Of a DNA stretch of 64,000 nt, positions 36,914-47,359 are shown one piece after another. The first letter of the stretch is position 1. Each line of letters opens with the position of its first letter. The position numbers and the translations under genes were made by a program. The stretch spans positions 62,001 to 126,000 of the forward strand of contig JADJNW010000017.1 in the NCBI GenBank assembly GCA_016714085.1, read 5' to 3'. The notes under the pieces were generated by a model. That model had not been told where the DNA came from. It saw nothing but the letters and a program-made list of their open reading frames with translations, and ran no database searches. This stretch comes from Saprospiraceae bacterium (GTDB lineage Bacteria > Bacteroidota > Bacteroidia > Chitinophagales > Saprospiraceae).

Positions 36914-37909
36914 TTATGTGTTTTTCACATTTTCTAAAATCCGAATATAATTAGCTCGTTCATAAGCAGTTGGATCAGAAATGTTTTGTTGACTCATCAC
37001 GCCGCGGAAAGCCTCTACCGTGTCAAAGCCCATCATGTGCATCCAATCTTTGAGTTCGTTTGTCATAGTACGCAAATGGTTAATACCAAATTTGTACAAA
37101 GCCGAAGCTGTCATTGTGACATCAGCGCCCGCCAATATATATTTGACCACTTCTTGAGCGCTTTGTACGCCTGTGGTCGCCGCTAATGAAAGGGGCAATT
37201 TGCCATACAAAACAGCGATCCAAAGCAAAGGCAAGCGGATTTCGTTCGATTCACTGTATTGTAGATTTGACAAGACTTTTAGCCGCACAATATCAAAATC
37301 TGGTTGGTAAAAACGATTGAACAGCACGAGCGCATTAGCGCCCGCATCACTGATTTGCTTTGCCATGTTCCCTGTAGCGCTAAAATAAGGATTCAACTTT
37401 ACTGCGATCGGAATATGTATATTTTTTCTGACTTCAGAGACAATGTCCAGATAACGCCGTTCGACCGCTTCACCTGAGAGTCGGACATCCGCTGGAATGT
37501 AAAAAATATTGATTTCTAATCCAGCCGCTCCAGCTTCTTCCACTTGCATGGCATAATCAATCCAGCCTTCGGTGGTGATCGCATTTAAACTGGCTATAAT
37601 CGGAATATCCACGCGTTCCTTTGCTTTCCGGATAAGTTCGAGGTATTGAGTAGTACCTACGTGATATTCATCCAAATCAGGAAAATAATCCATTGCTTCC
37701 GCAAAAATATTGGTCGTCGTTTTCAAAGCTTGCTCGTACAAGGCATTTTCCTTCTGAATCTGCTCTTCAAATAACGAAAAAAGCACCACAGCGCCTGCTC
37801 CAGCATCTTCCATTTGTACAATATTGTGCACATCTTCCGACAAAGTGCTGGCAGAAACGACAATCGGTGAAGGGAGCTTCAGCCCCATGTAAGTGGTTTG
37901 CAAATTCAT
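36914..37909 (-). CDS. Dihydroorotate dehydrogenase-like protein
   Basis: 331 residues, TIM-barrel flavoprotein: LQTTYMGLKLPSPIVVSAS at the start, IASLNAITTEGWIDYAMQVEEAGAAGLEINIFYIP, IAVKLNPYFSATGNMAKQISDAGANALVLFNRFYQPD, and FMN phosphate region TTGVQSAQEVVKYILAGADVTMTASALYKFG. Typical catalytic Cys/Ser of PyrD is not apparent at the usual spot. This type is commonly next to pyruvate:ferredoxin oxidoreductase. It is more likely a redox partner than a pyrimidine enzyme. Third in the operon. Confidence 0.87.
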   Translation of the reverse strand: MNLQTTYMGLKLPSPIVVSASTLSEDVHNIVQMEDAGAGAVVLFSLFEEQIQKENALYEQALKTTTNIFAEAMDYFPDLDEYHVGTTQYLELIRKAKERVDIPIIASLNAITTEGWIDYAMQVEEAGAAGLEINIFYIPADVRLSGEAVERRYLDIVSEVRKNIHIPIAVKLNPYFSATGNMAKQISDAGANALVLFNRFYQPDFDIVRLKVLSNLQYSESNEIRLPLLWIAVLYGKLPLSLAATTGVQSAQEVVKYILAGADVTMTASALYKFGINHLRTMTNELKDWMHMMGFDTVEAFRGVMSQQNISDPTAYERANYIRILENVKNT

Positions 37910-37918
37910 GATTATGGT

Positions 37919-37995
37919 GTTATCTGTTATTGGTTATTTGGTCACTAGCCTCAACTCCGAGTCACTTAGTCGCCAAGTCAAAGTCTCCAGTTCAC
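37919..37995. repeat. 7-base periodic repeat between PFOR and DHOD-like genes
   Basis: About eleven consecutive 7-base words: GTTATCT, GTTATTG, then GTTATTT and diverged words in which GTCACTT and AGTCGCC recur in register. It fills nearly the whole gap and touches the 3' end of the PFOR coding frame. Confidence 0.6.
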
Positions 37996-40900
37996 GCTAC
38001 CGGTGCAAATTCCTTCGCTCCATAGCTCGCCATTTCCTCGTATGTTTTCCAACGTAAATCCACGAGTTCCTGTGCCAATTGCATCAGCTTTTCCGCCTCT
38101 TCCGGGTTGGTTCGGGTCAGAATTTTGTAACGCAATTCATTGTAGGCATAATCTCGTAGCGCAATGATTGGTCGCGGGGAATCAAGCACAAATGGATTTT
38201 CACCTTTCTTACGCAATGTTGGATTGTATCGAATCAAAGGCCAGTAACCGCTCGCTACTGCCAATTTCTGTTGCGTTAGACCTTTTTCCATGTCAATGCC
38301 GTGCGCAATACAATGCGAATAAGCCAGGATGAGCGACGGACCTTCATATGCTTCCGCTTCGCGCATAGCGAGCAAAGTTTGCTGCGGGTTTGCACCCATT
38401 GCAATTTGCGCTACATACACATTCCCATAGGAAATGGCCTGCAAAGCCAGGTCTTTTTTGCCGACACGTTTACCTGCCGACGCGAATTTCGCTGTAGCTG
38501 CTGTCGGCGTAGCTTTTGAACTCTGACCACCCGTATTGGAATAAACTTCTGTATCTAAAACCAATACATTAATATTTCGTCCACTGGCCAAAGCATGATC
38601 CAATCCTCCCGAACCAATATCATACGCCCAACCATCGCCGCCAATGAGCCATACGCTGCGCCGTACCAAATGATCCGCTACCGAAAGCAAATGTTTTGCA
38701 TCAGATGAATTGATCGGTTGCAATTTTTCTTTCAAAAATGCCACGCGCTGACGCTGTTTCACAATGCCAGATTCAAAAATCTGTGGTGCTTCTAGTATTT
38801 CATTTACGAAATCTTGACCCAACTTTGGTTCGAGTTTTTTCAGCAAATCCTGCGCCATAGCTAAGTGCTTGTCAGCAGTCACGCGCATACCTAAACCAAA
38901 TTCGGCATTATCTTCAAATAAAGAATTTGACCAGGCAGGGCCTTTGCCATCTTTATTTTTGTCCAGGGCGTGGTAGGCAAATTGCCACCATAAATCGAGG
39001 AACAACCCGTCGCATTGGCAACGATTAATCGATCGCCAAACAATTGGGTAAGTAGTCGCACATAAGGCGTTTCTCCACAGCCCGCGCAGGCACCGGAGAA
39101 TTCAAAAAGGGGTTCTAAAAATTGAATACCATGTACTGTCGAGAAATTAACCTTGTTGCGCTCGTTGATTGGAAGCGTTTCAAAAAATTCGATATTATCA
39201 CGATTCGATTCAATTACTTCCGCTTTTGGGTGCATATTGATCGCTTTCTTGCTGCGATCGGTGAGGCTAGTCGCCGGACAAGATTCTACACAAAGTGTAC
39301 AACCCGTGCAATCTTCCATATACACTTCCAGGGTAAATTGTGTTTCAGGGAAACCTCTTGCGTTGATCGGTGCAGATTTAAAGCTTTCGGGAGCCCTATT
39401 CAAATTATCTTTATGATAATATTTCGAGCGAATCACACTATGCGGACACACAAAACTGCAATTGCCGCATTGAATACAAATATCTGATTCCCAAACAGGT
39501 ACGAGATCAGCAATATTCCGTTTTTCCCATTTCGTGGTGCCACTGGGGAAGGTTCCATCTATCGGCATAAAGCTTACAGGCAGGTCGTCCCCTCTCCCTG
39601 CCAGCATCATTGCGGTCACTTCTTTCACAAAATCAGGCGCTTCAGCCGATACGATCGCGGGGAAATCCTGATCGGAATTAATATTAGAGGGAATTTTCAC
39701 TTCGTACAAATGATCGAGCGTGGCATCCACGGCCTCGAAGTTTTGTCGAATAACTGCTTTTCCTTTTTTGAAATAAGTCTTTTCGATGGCGTGTTTGATC
39801 TGCGCAATGGCTTCTGCTCTCGGCAGTACACCTGACAGCGCAAAGAAGCAAGTCTGCATGATCGTATTGATCCGGCCGCTCATGCCTGTGTCTCGCGCAA
39901 CCGAAGTCGCATCAATGACATAGAATTTCAGCTTTTTTTCAATGATCGTTTGTTGAACGGGTTTGGGCAATTGATTCCAGACTTCTTCAGACCCATAAGG
40001 GCTATTCAAAAGAAAGGTCGCACCTGGTTTTGCTGCTGATAATAAATCAGATTTTTCTATAAAATTGAATTGATGACAAGCAATAAAATCCGCTTGGCGG
40101 ATGAGATAAGGTGCACGGATTGGCTTCGGGCCGAAGCGCAAATGTGAGACTGTGCGCGCGCCGGATTTCTTGGAATCATACACAAAATATCCTTGAGCAT
40201 ATAAATCCGTATTTTCACCGATGATTTTGATACTGTTTTTATTCGCTCCGACAGTGCCATCCGCACCAAGCCCAAAGAATAAAGCCTGTGTCCATTCAGA
40301 TTCATCGAGCGTAAAATTTGGATCATATTCCAAACTGCTGTGCATCACATCATCATAAATACCGATAGTAAAGTGATTTTTAGGGGTGCTTTTGAGCAAT
40401 TCGTCAAACACTGCTTTGACCATCGCTGGCGTGAATTCTTTGGAAGACAAACCATAGCGACCGCCGATCACACGCGGCATATTGCCGATTTTTCTTTCAG
40501 TAAAGGCCTCTACTAATGCTGCAACTATATCCTGATACATAGGTTCGCCCGATGCGCCGGGTTCTTTGGTTCTATCCAGCACCGCAATGGCATCTACGGT
40601 AGGTGGCAAAGCTTTGATAAAATGCTCTATAGAAAATGGACGGTACAGCCGCACTTGTACTACCCCAACCTTCTCTCCGTGTGCTACTAATGTTTGCGCT
40701 GTTTCAATCGCTGTTTCCGCGCCAGAACCCATCAAAATGACAACTCTTTGCGCATCAGGAGCACCATAATAGTCAAAGATTCGATATTGACGCCCAGTGA
40801 GCTTAGCAAATTTATCCATTTGCGCTTGCACAATTGTGGGTGTTTTTGCATAAAACGGATTCACCGTCTCCCGTCCCTGAAAATAAACATCAGGATTTTG

Positions 40901-41560
40901 CGCAGTGCCACGGATAAAGGGATTGTCGGGATTCAAAGCTCTATTGCGATGCGCAATAACAAGTTCATCATCAATCATTTCCCGAATATGCTCATCCGGT
41001 AGTAAATGCATTTTATTCACCTCATGCGAAGTTCTAAATCCATCAAAAAAGTGAATAAACGGAATGCGTGATTCCAGCGTAGCTGCCTGTGAAATCAATG
41101 TAAAATCATGCGCCTCCTGTACACTTGCCGATGCTAAAATCGCAAAACCCGTAGAACGCGCCGCCATTACATCCTGATGGTCGCCAAAAATAGAAAGCGC
41201 CTGCGCTGAGAGCGAGCGTGCGGCAATATTGAAAACCGTGGGCGTTAGTTCCCCTGCGATTTTGTACATATTCGGTAACATGAGCATCAAACCCTGCGAA
41301 GCAGTAAAGGTAGTCGTCAAAGCTCCTGTTTGTAAGGCCCCATGTACTGCCCCTGCTGCACCGCCTTCGCTTTGCATTTCAATCACATCCGGTACATTGC
41401 CCCAGATATTGGGAATACTTTTCGCCGACCATTCATCCGCCCATTCCGCCATCGGCGAAGACGGGGTAATAGGATAAATAGCGCAGACTTCATTCACCCG
41501 ATACGCCACATACGCTGCCGCTTCGTTCCCGTCTATGGTTATAATTTGATTCTTTGCCAT
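37992..41560 (-). CDS. nifJ: Pyruvate:ferredoxin (flavodoxin) oxidoreductase, one-base frameshift
   Basis: About 1189 residues after correction. KNQIITIDGNEAAAYVAYRVNEVCAIYPITPSSPMAEW is the PYR-domain start. Two 4Fe-4S clusters lie in CIQCGNCSFVCPHSVIR and CTGCTLCVESCPATSL; the TPP/third-cluster domain starts at GACAGCGETPY with GCSSIYGGNLPTTPW and later GGDGWAYDIGSGGLDHALASG. The frame breaks at the T run 38956-38960. Adding one T restores NLPTTPWTKNKDGKGPAWSNSLFEDNAEFG. It converts pyruvate and CoA to acetyl-CoA, CO2 and reduced ferredoxin. ATG at 41560 fits the family start. It is the second gene of the operon with a GltD-like flavoprotein. Confidence 0.94.
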
Positions 41561-41661
41561 TGTATGAATAAAATTTATAATTGGACAAATTGCATTTAAA
41601 TTGGAGTATTGAAATGGTGGAATCTTGGAAAAACTCAATTCGATTAGTCCGGCAAATCCCA

Positions 41662-43299
41662 TTACTCCATTGCCACAGACTCCGGTATCATTTCAATTGC
41701 GTGCACAGGGCACTGTTCAAAGCAGACGGTACATCCTGTACAAGAATCATAATTAAAGCGATACCGCTTACCCGGCCCAAGTTTGATTACTGCATCTTCC
41801 GGGCAAGCACCATAACAGCCATCACACTCAAAGCAATTGCCACAGGAAAGGCAGCGCTGCGCCTCATATTGGGCTTCCTCTTTGGTTAAACCCGCCACAA
41901 CTTCATAAAACCCTTTAGTCGCCTCTTCCGCTTTCAAATGTGCTTGCTCGCGCTGAGGTGCGAAGGTTTGATACCAAACGTGTAAGCGCTCATGCCCAAC
42001 CAATGGATGTTTAGGCATTGTTACATAAGGCTTTTGTCGCAGATAACCATCAATGTAGCGCGCTGCTTTCTTACCATGACCAACAGCAATCGTGACTGTG
42101 CGTTCGCTGGGTACCATATCGCCGCCAGCGAAAATGCCTTCAGCTCCTGTCATCATGTCAATTCCGACGATCACAGTGCCATCGTCTTTGAACTCAATAC
42201 CAGGAATATTTTTCAGAAAATCAGTATCGGTATCTTGCCCAAGCGCCAGGATGAGCGCATCTGCCTCTATGGTTTCATACTCGCCCGTAGGCACAGGGCG
42301 ACCATTTTCGATGCGCATCACTTCTACTGTGAAAGTCGTCTGATCAATTGATTTAATAGTACGCAGCCAATGGATTTTTACACCCTCGGCTAAAGCTTCA
42401 TCTGCTTCAAACTCGTGGGCAGGCATCTGCTCGCGGTCGCGGCGATAAATGATAAGTGCTTCATCAGCGCCGATACGTTTGGCAACACGGGCAGCATCCA
42501 TCGCTGTATTTCCGCCGCCATAAATGGCAACTTTTTTACCTAATTTTGGTAGATTCCCTGCGTCCACATTGCGTAGGAAGGAAACTGCATCAAGAATTTG
42601 TCCCGCATCCCTAGCAGGAATATTTGTCTTTTTACCAATATGAGCTCCAATGGCTACAAAAACAGCCTCAAAATTGCCAGCTTCTTTCTCTGCCAAAATA
42701 TCTTCAACCTTATAATTGAGACGAATCTTGACGCCCATCTCTTCGATACGTTGTATTTCAGCAGCGATGATGTCGCGTGGCAGGCGATACGCAGGAATCC
42801 CAAAGTGCATCATACCGCCAGCCACCGGGCCTGCTTCATAAATCTCAACAGTATGACCCAATCGGGTAAGGTGATACGCTGCCGACAAGCCACTCGGGCC
42901 AGCTCCAATCACCAAGACCCGTTTTCCGCCTTTCGGGCGGTCGAATTCTACTTTCCAGTTTTCAGCAATCGCCGTATCGCCTAAATAGCGCTCTACCGCA
43001 TGGATGCTCACGGTACTATCCACAAAATTGCGGTTGCAATTGTCTTCGCAAGGATGGTAGCAGACACGCCCATGAATAGCGGGCATTGGGTTATCTTGGA
43101 TTAGCTGTTGCCAGGCTTCATAATATTTACCCGCTTGCGCTAAGCTCAGCCAAGCCTGAATATTTTCACCTGCCGGACAAGCATTATTACATGGCGGCAA
43201 AAAATCTACATATACCGGACGCTGCATACGCAATGCACCTGTACTTTTACTATGCGAGTGTAAATCAATGGGAGCGGTGAGATCCTGGTTGTTTTTCAT
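41662..43299 (-). CDS. GltD-like NAD(P)-binding flavoprotein with ferredoxin C terminus
   Basis: 545 residues. An N-terminal Fe-S region (CNNACPAGENIQAWL, GRVCYHPCEDNCNR) precedes the FAD and NAD(P) Rossmann motifs (VIGAGPSGLSAAYHL, AIYGGGNTAMDAARVAKRIGA). The C terminus adds two 4Fe-4S motifs, CGNCFECDGCYGACPEDAV and CTGCTVCFEQCPVHAIEM. It resembles the small subunit of glutamate synthase but lacks a GltB partner. With PFOR and DHOD-like protein it likely moves electrons between ferredoxin and NAD(P)H. First gene of the operon. Confidence 0.92.
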   Translation of the reverse strand: MKNNQDLTAPIDLHSHSKSTGALRMQRPVYVDFLPPCNNACPAGENIQAWLSLAQAGKYYEAWQQLIQDNPMPAIHGRVCYHPCEDNCNRNFVDSTVSIHAVERYLGDTAIAENWKVEFDRPKGGKRVLVIGAGPSGLSAAYHLTRLGHTVEIYEAGPVAGGMMHFGIPAYRLPRDIIAAEIQRIEEMGVKIRLNYKVEDILAEKEAGNFEAVFVAIGAHIGKKTNIPARDAGQILDAVSFLRNVDAGNLPKLGKKVAIYGGGNTAMDAARVAKRIGADEALIIYRRDREQMPAHEFEADEALAEGVKIHWLRTIKSIDQTTFTVEVMRIENGRPVPTGEYETIEADALILALGQDTDTDFLKNIPGIEFKDDGTVIVGIDMMTGAEGIFAGGDMVPSERTVTIAVGHGKKAARYIDGYLRQKPYVTMPKHPLVGHERLHVWYQTFAPQREQAHLKAEEATKGFYEVVAGLTKEEAQYEAQRCLSCGNCFECDGCYGACPEDAVIKLGPGKRYRFNYDSCTGCTVCFEQCPVHAIEMIPESVAME

Positions 43300-43795
43300 T
43301 TCTATTGCAAGATTTTAGAAGCTGGAAACAAGTAATTGCAGCCAATTTCTGAAATCTCAGTCCCTTAGCCACTGATATTACATAGTACGTGAAGCTGATT
43401 TTTATCATTGAGAACAGATAGGGTAAGAGAAATTATTGGGCAGGCTCAATTCGACTTTGCACTCTAAGATATTGATAGTCAATCATTTTTTCAAGCATAT
43501 CGGGTCGGTCTATAGCATTATTGAATGATTTGGCAAGCCTACAAAACGATTTTATAGCCTTGTAAAATAAATTTACAGCCTTGCAGAATGATTCTTCAAC
43601 CTTACTGTTTTACTCAACAGGTCGGTAAAATAAGTACGCAGGCTTATAAAATGATTTTAAGGACTTGTGTAATGGTTTTTTATTTATCGATAATAGGTCT
43701 TGCTTGTCGAGAGAAAAGCTGGCTCTATCCAAAAGTTTTGTGCCATTATTATTACAACTGCATTTTAGCCGTCATCATCAAAATCCTATGCCAAA
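43300..43795. other. Long intergenic region with 21-base repeat array
   Basis: 496 bases between the divergent redox operon and the serine hydrolase. The first 200 bases show diverged 7-base words only. The 43514-43681 part is a tandem array described separately. Open frames here (43588-43803, 43665-44012) are not supported. Confidence 0.5.
43514..43681. repeat. Degenerate tandem array of eight 21-base units
   Basis: Eight successive units of 20-22 bases, most starting with AG(C/G)CTT and carrying a central TAAAATGA; consensus begins AGCCTTGTAAAATGATTT. Unit starts at 43514, 43536, 43556, 43577, 43598, 43619, 43640, 43661. Best units match the consensus at 17-19 of 21 places, the worst at about 10. 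As 21 = 3x7, it belongs to the 7-base system. A 14-base part of one unit recurs exactly at 44909. Confidence 0.7.
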
Positions 43796-44872
43796 ATGTC
43801 TAAAATCAATACGCTTCCCTTTATCCTTATTGCTATTCTCGGGTTTTTTACGTTGCATCTACAAGCTCAGATTACAAATGCTCAGATGGATACTATTGCC
43901 AAATTTATCACTGATTTCCCTGCCAATACTCAGGTTTCCATTGCTATTGTTCATGGAGATGAGGTACGTTATTATGGTGTCAAAATTGAAAATGGTAAAC
44001 TTATTACAATAGATAACAAGGATAAGGTTTTTGAAATAGGCTCCGTTACCAAAGTTTTCACCTCTACACTTTTATCGAATTTAGTGAAAGCTGATAAAGT
44101 TGATTTGAATACAACAATTCAAGAATGTTTATCACAACCGCTGAACGAAAAAGTAAAAGCCATCACGCTCTTGCAATTGGCAAATCATACCTCAGGTTTG
44201 CCGCGTTTGCCCGAAGATTTGTTTCAGCCGGGTAAAAGCGATATGAACAATCCTTATGCGCATTACGATGGAAAAATGTTGGAGGCGTATCTGAGTCATC
44301 AGCCTACGCTTGCTGCTGCACCCGGTACACAAAATGCGTATTCCAATCTTGGCGCTGGTCTATTGGGCTATGTCATCGAGCAAAAAACAGGCAAGAGTTA
44401 TGAGCAGTTGCTGCAAGAATTTGTGACAAATCCTTATAAAATGACTTCTACAACTACCGAGCGCAGCAGGGTAGCTAAAAAGATGGTATTGGGTCAGAAT
44501 GCACAAGGCGTGGTTACTTCCAATTGGGATTTGAACGCGCTCAAGGGTGCGGGCGCTATTCTTTCCACTGTGGAGGATTTGAGCAAGTTTGTGCAAGCAA
44601 ATTTCAAGCCCAATGCGGCATTGGAATTGCAACGAGAAAAGACTTTTACGATTAATCCGAATCTGGACGTTGCGCTTGGTTGGCATATTATCAAGACCCA
44701 AAGCGGCAAAACCTGGCATTGGCACAACGGCGGCACGGGCGGCTACACTTCTTCCTTGGCAATGGATGTCACAGGGCAAGAATCGGTCATTATTCTGACT
44801 AATATTTCAGCTTTTCATCCTAAAATGAGCAATATCGATCAGCTTTGCTTCACTTTGATGCGTACTTTGTGA
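43796..44872 (+). CDS. Serine hydrolase (class C beta-lactamase family)
   Basis: 358 residues with signal peptide (TLPFILIAILGFFTLHLQAQ). Active-site S-x-x-K in EIGSVTKVFTSTLL, second motif Y-S-N in NAYSNLGAGLLGYVIE, third motif H-N-G in WHWHNGGTGGYTSS. This family includes AmpC-like beta-lactamases, D-aminopeptidases and esterases. No resistance role can be claimed from sequence. It is flanked on both sides by 21-base periodic repeats. Confidence 0.9.
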   Translation: MSKINTLPFILIAILGFFTLHLQAQITNAQMDTIAKFITDFPANTQVSIAIVHGDEVRYYGVKIENGKLITIDNKDKVFEIGSVTKVFTSTLLSNLVKADKVDLNTTIQECLSQPLNEKVKAITLLQLANHTSGLPRLPEDLFQPGKSDMNNPYAHYDGKMLEAYLSHQPTLAAAPGTQNAYSNLGAGLLGYVIEQKTGKSYEQLLQEFVTNPYKMTSTTTERSRVAKKMVLGQNAQGVVTSNWDLNALKGAGAILSTVEDLSKFVQANFKPNAALELQREKTFTINPNLDVALGWHIIKTQSGKTWHWHNGGTGGYTSSLAMDVTGQESVIILTNISAFHPKMSNIDQLCFTLMRTL

Positions 44873-44881
44873 GGTAATAGC

Positions 44882-44944
44882 CGTTGTAATCAAACTTCTT
44901 TTGCGCTTTTGTAAAATAAATTGCGGCTTTTGCTTGTCTAATTT
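44882..44944. repeat. Second 21-base periodic repeat after the serine hydrolase
   Basis: Three 21-base steps (44882, 44903, 44924); the second and third share about 13 of 21 bases (both with a GCTTTTG core). TTGTAAAATAAATT at 44909-44922 is identical to part of a unit in the 43514 array (43560-43573), so the two are related copies flanking one gene. Confidence 0.5.
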
Positions 44945-44983
44945 GTTGAAAGATTTTTTTCCAAAACCCATAATGTTATTTGT

Positions 44984-46897
44984 ATGAAGCAAAGACTATT
45001 ATACCTACTGCTTATAGTGGCTGGTATGTTCAATGCCCTCCAACTTTCTGCACAAGCAGATGCGCTTACCAAATTACAAGAAATTGCGGTTATTGACCAG
45101 AAAGTAATGATGCCGATGCGCGACGGTGTCCGCCTGGCTACCGATATTTTCAGACCGAAAGGCAATGCGAAAGTTCCAGTTATTTTTTCAAAAACGCCTT
45201 ATAATTTCAATGCTTGGGGCGACGGTGAAATGCGTGCCAGGGCCTATGAAACCGCATTAGATTATGTAAAACGGGGCTACGCTTATGTGGTACAAAACGA
45301 GCGTGGACGCTACTTCTCGGAAGGGGATTGGGATATTCTCGGCCCGCCTACAACCGATGGTTATGATGCAGTAGAATGGCTCTCCAAACAATCCTGGTGC
45401 AACGGCAAAGTCGCGCCGATTGGCTGTTCTTCTACGGCGGAGTGGCAGATGGCGGTCGTGGCATTGAATCATCCTGCTTTAGCGACCTTTGTGCCGCAAG
45501 GTTTTGGCGCAGGCGTAGGTCGCGTGGGCAAATTCTATGAACAAGGCAACTGGTATCGCGGCGGCGCTGGGCAGATGCTGTTTACCGCTTGGTTGTATGG
45601 TGTACAAAATGATGAAATCCGTCCAATGTTTCCGAAAGATGCAACACAAAAGCAATTGATTCGGGCTTCGCAAGCTTTTGATTTGGCCCCGGAGCGCGCT
45701 CGGGTGGAATGGTCGAATGGGTTGGCACATCTACCAATTCAAGATATTATCAAAAATGTGAATGGCCCTATCGGTGTTTATGAAGATATGATTCGACGCA
45801 AGCCCAATGACCCCGACTGGTACAAGGGTGGTTTGTATCATGACAATATGCCGATTGAAAAACCCGGCTTCTGGTTTGTGTCCTGGTATGATGTATCGAG
45901 CAGCCCGAATCTGGCTTTGTACAATCACGTGCGTGCTACTGCAAAAGATCCAAATGTTAGAGAAAATCAATATTTAGTGATTGCTCCGACTCTTCATTGT
46001 GCTTACAAACGCGCTACGGAGAATACCATTGTGGGTGAGCGCAGCGTAGGCGATGCTCGCTTGAATTACGACGAGCAAATCAATGCTTGGTTCGATTATT
46101 GGCTGAAAGGTGAAAAGAATGATTTTTTACAAAAAACGCCCAAGGTACAATATTACACAATGGGCATGAATAAGTGGCAATCCGCAGATGTATGGCCACC
46201 TGCCAATGCTGAAATGACTACTTTCTACCTCAACAGTGGCGGAAAGGCTAATAGCCTTTATGGTGATGGCAAGTTGACGAACGCCCAAGCTAAACAAGAT
46301 ATGCCCGATGGTTTTGCTTACGATCCCATGAATCCAGTGCCTTCCTATGGTGGCAATGTCTGCTGTACAGGTAATGCGGTGCAAGGCGGCGCTTTTGACC
46401 AGCAAAAAATGGAGACTCGTAATGACATTTTAGTTTATACCTCTGAGCCTTTGAAAGAAGGGATTGAGGTGAGTGGTTTTATTGAGACGACTTTGTATGT
46501 GTCTTCTGATGTGAAGGATACTGATTTCACGATCAAGATTATTGACGTATATCCTGATGGCAAAGCCTACAATCTGGACGAAACAATTCAGCGTGTGCGC
46601 TATCGCGAAGGCTATGATAAAGAGGTATTTATGGAAAATGGCAAGGTGTATAAAGTGGAAATGACACCGATGTCCACCAGCAATTATTTTGAAAAAGGGC
46701 ATAGTATTCGCATCGAAATTTCTAGTAGTAATTTCCCGCGTTTCGATAGAAATATGAATACAGGTGGCAATAATTACGACGAATCTACCGGCGTGGTGGC
46801 GCATAATAAAGTGCATCATTCTACGGCTTATCCTTCGCAGATACGATTGCCGATTATGAAGCAGAAGACCAACTCTACTTCGAGTACAAAGAAATAA
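44984..46897 (+). CDS. CocE/NonD family hydrolase (X-Pro dipeptidyl-peptidase-like)
   Basis: 637 residues, signal peptide ([24 protein letters not shown]). The alpha/beta hydrolase core starts with [19 protein letters not shown]; nucleophile elbow [14 protein letters not shown] replaces the usual G-x-S-Y-x-G; the catalytic Asp and His are probably in the cap/late core, with [10 protein letters not shown] a candidate. C-terminal jelly roll (about 480-630) starts near [16 protein letters not shown]. It cleaves acyl or peptide bonds in the periplasm. A terminator follows at 46920. Confidence 0.9.
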   Translation: MKQRLLYLLLIVAGMFNALQLSAQADALTKLQEIAVIDQKVMMPMRDGVRLATDIFRPKGNAKVPVIFSKTPYNFNAWGDGEMRARAYETALDYVKRGYAYVVQNERGRYFSEGDWDILGPPTTDGYDAVEWLSKQSWCNGKVAPIGCSSTAEWQMAVVALNHPALATFVPQGFGAGVGRVGKFYEQGNWYRGGAGQMLFTAWLYGVQNDEIRPMFPKDATQKQLIRASQAFDLAPERARVEWSNGLAHLPIQDIIKNVNGPIGVYEDMIRRKPNDPDWYKGGLYHDNMPIEKPGFWFVSWYDVSSSPNLALYNHVRATAKDPNVRENQYLVIAPTLHCAYKRATENTIVGERSVGDARLNYDEQINAWFDYWLKGEKNDFLQKTPKVQYYTMGMNKWQSADVWPPANAEMTTFYLNSGGKANSLYGDGKLTNAQAKQDMPDGFAYDPMNPVPSYGGNVCCTGNAVQGGAFDQQKMETRNDILVYTSEPLKEGIEVSGFIETTLYVSSDVKDTDFTIKIIDVYPDGKAYNLDETIQRVRYREGYDKEVFMENGKVYKVEMTPMSTSNYFEKGHSIRIEISSSNFPRFDRNMNTGGNNYDESTGVVAHNKVHHSTAYPSQIRLPIMKQKTNSTSSTKK

Positions 46898-46919
46898 ATG
46901 ATATACATTAAAATTGACG

Positions 46920-46955
46920 CCCCGGTTACCGAAGTGTAGCCGGGGTATTGTTTTT
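46920..46955 (+). terminator. Intrinsic terminator after the CocE hydrolase gene
   Basis: A 10-bp stem (46920-46929 with 46936-46945, arm CCCCGGTTAC) with one G-T wobble and a six-base loop is followed by TATTG and a run of five T. It lies 22 bases after the stop codon. Confidence 0.85.
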
Positions 46956-47012
46956 AAGTATAAAAACTTTTAATTTTAAATATCATTTCAAAACCCTTTA
47001 ATAATAACCATC

Positions 47013-47348
47013 ATGAAAAAAGTATTACTCCTGACTCTAATTGCCACCTGCTGTGTAACACTTACTTCTTTTGCACAGCAAATAGAGAAACTAGTGTATT
47101 CTATCTCCAAGGATAGTATTGGAGTTGAATTCACGACAAGATTTACCTTTGATGATTTAGTTCAAGTCAAAGCGGAGCTTAAAAAAATAGACGCTGAAAT
47201 ATCCTACGAATCATTAAAATTTGATTCAAAAGGTTACCTAAAACAAATAGCAGTTACAATAATTGACCCGAAAGATAGAATTGTAAGTTTTACATCAGGA
47301 GAATTAAAACACACAGATCGTCCGGGATTTAGGCTCAGACTTAAATAG
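47013..47348 (+). CDS. Small secreted hypothetical protein
   Basis: 111 residues: signal peptide (KKVLLLTLIATCCVTLTSFAQ) and a short beta-alpha domain (FTTRFTFDDLVQVKAELKKIDAEISYESLKFDSKGYL). The layout recalls the repeated extracellular segments in some Bacteroidota BlaR1-like proteins, but I cannot assign it. The stop is 11 bases from the stop of the convergent rsmI gene. Confidence 0.65.
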   Translation: MKKVLLLTLIATCCVTLTSFAQQIEKLVYSISKDSIGVEFTTRFTFDDLVQVKAELKKIDAEISYESLKFDSKGYLKQIAVTIIDPKDRIVSFTSGELKHTDRPGFRLRLK

Positions 47349-47359
47349 AAGAAATTTTT

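Noticed and set aside
37992..39005. Separate 337-residue protein downstream of a shorter PFOR
   Set aside because: It is the C-terminal part of one PFOR, split by a single missing base.
43514..43681. CRISPR array
   Set aside because: Units are contiguous with no spacers, 21 bases long and degenerate; no cas genes are present.
43588..43803. Open reading frame across the 21-base array
   Set aside because: No conserved frame between the units, no start signal, overlaps the serine hydrolase start; a shadow of the repeat.
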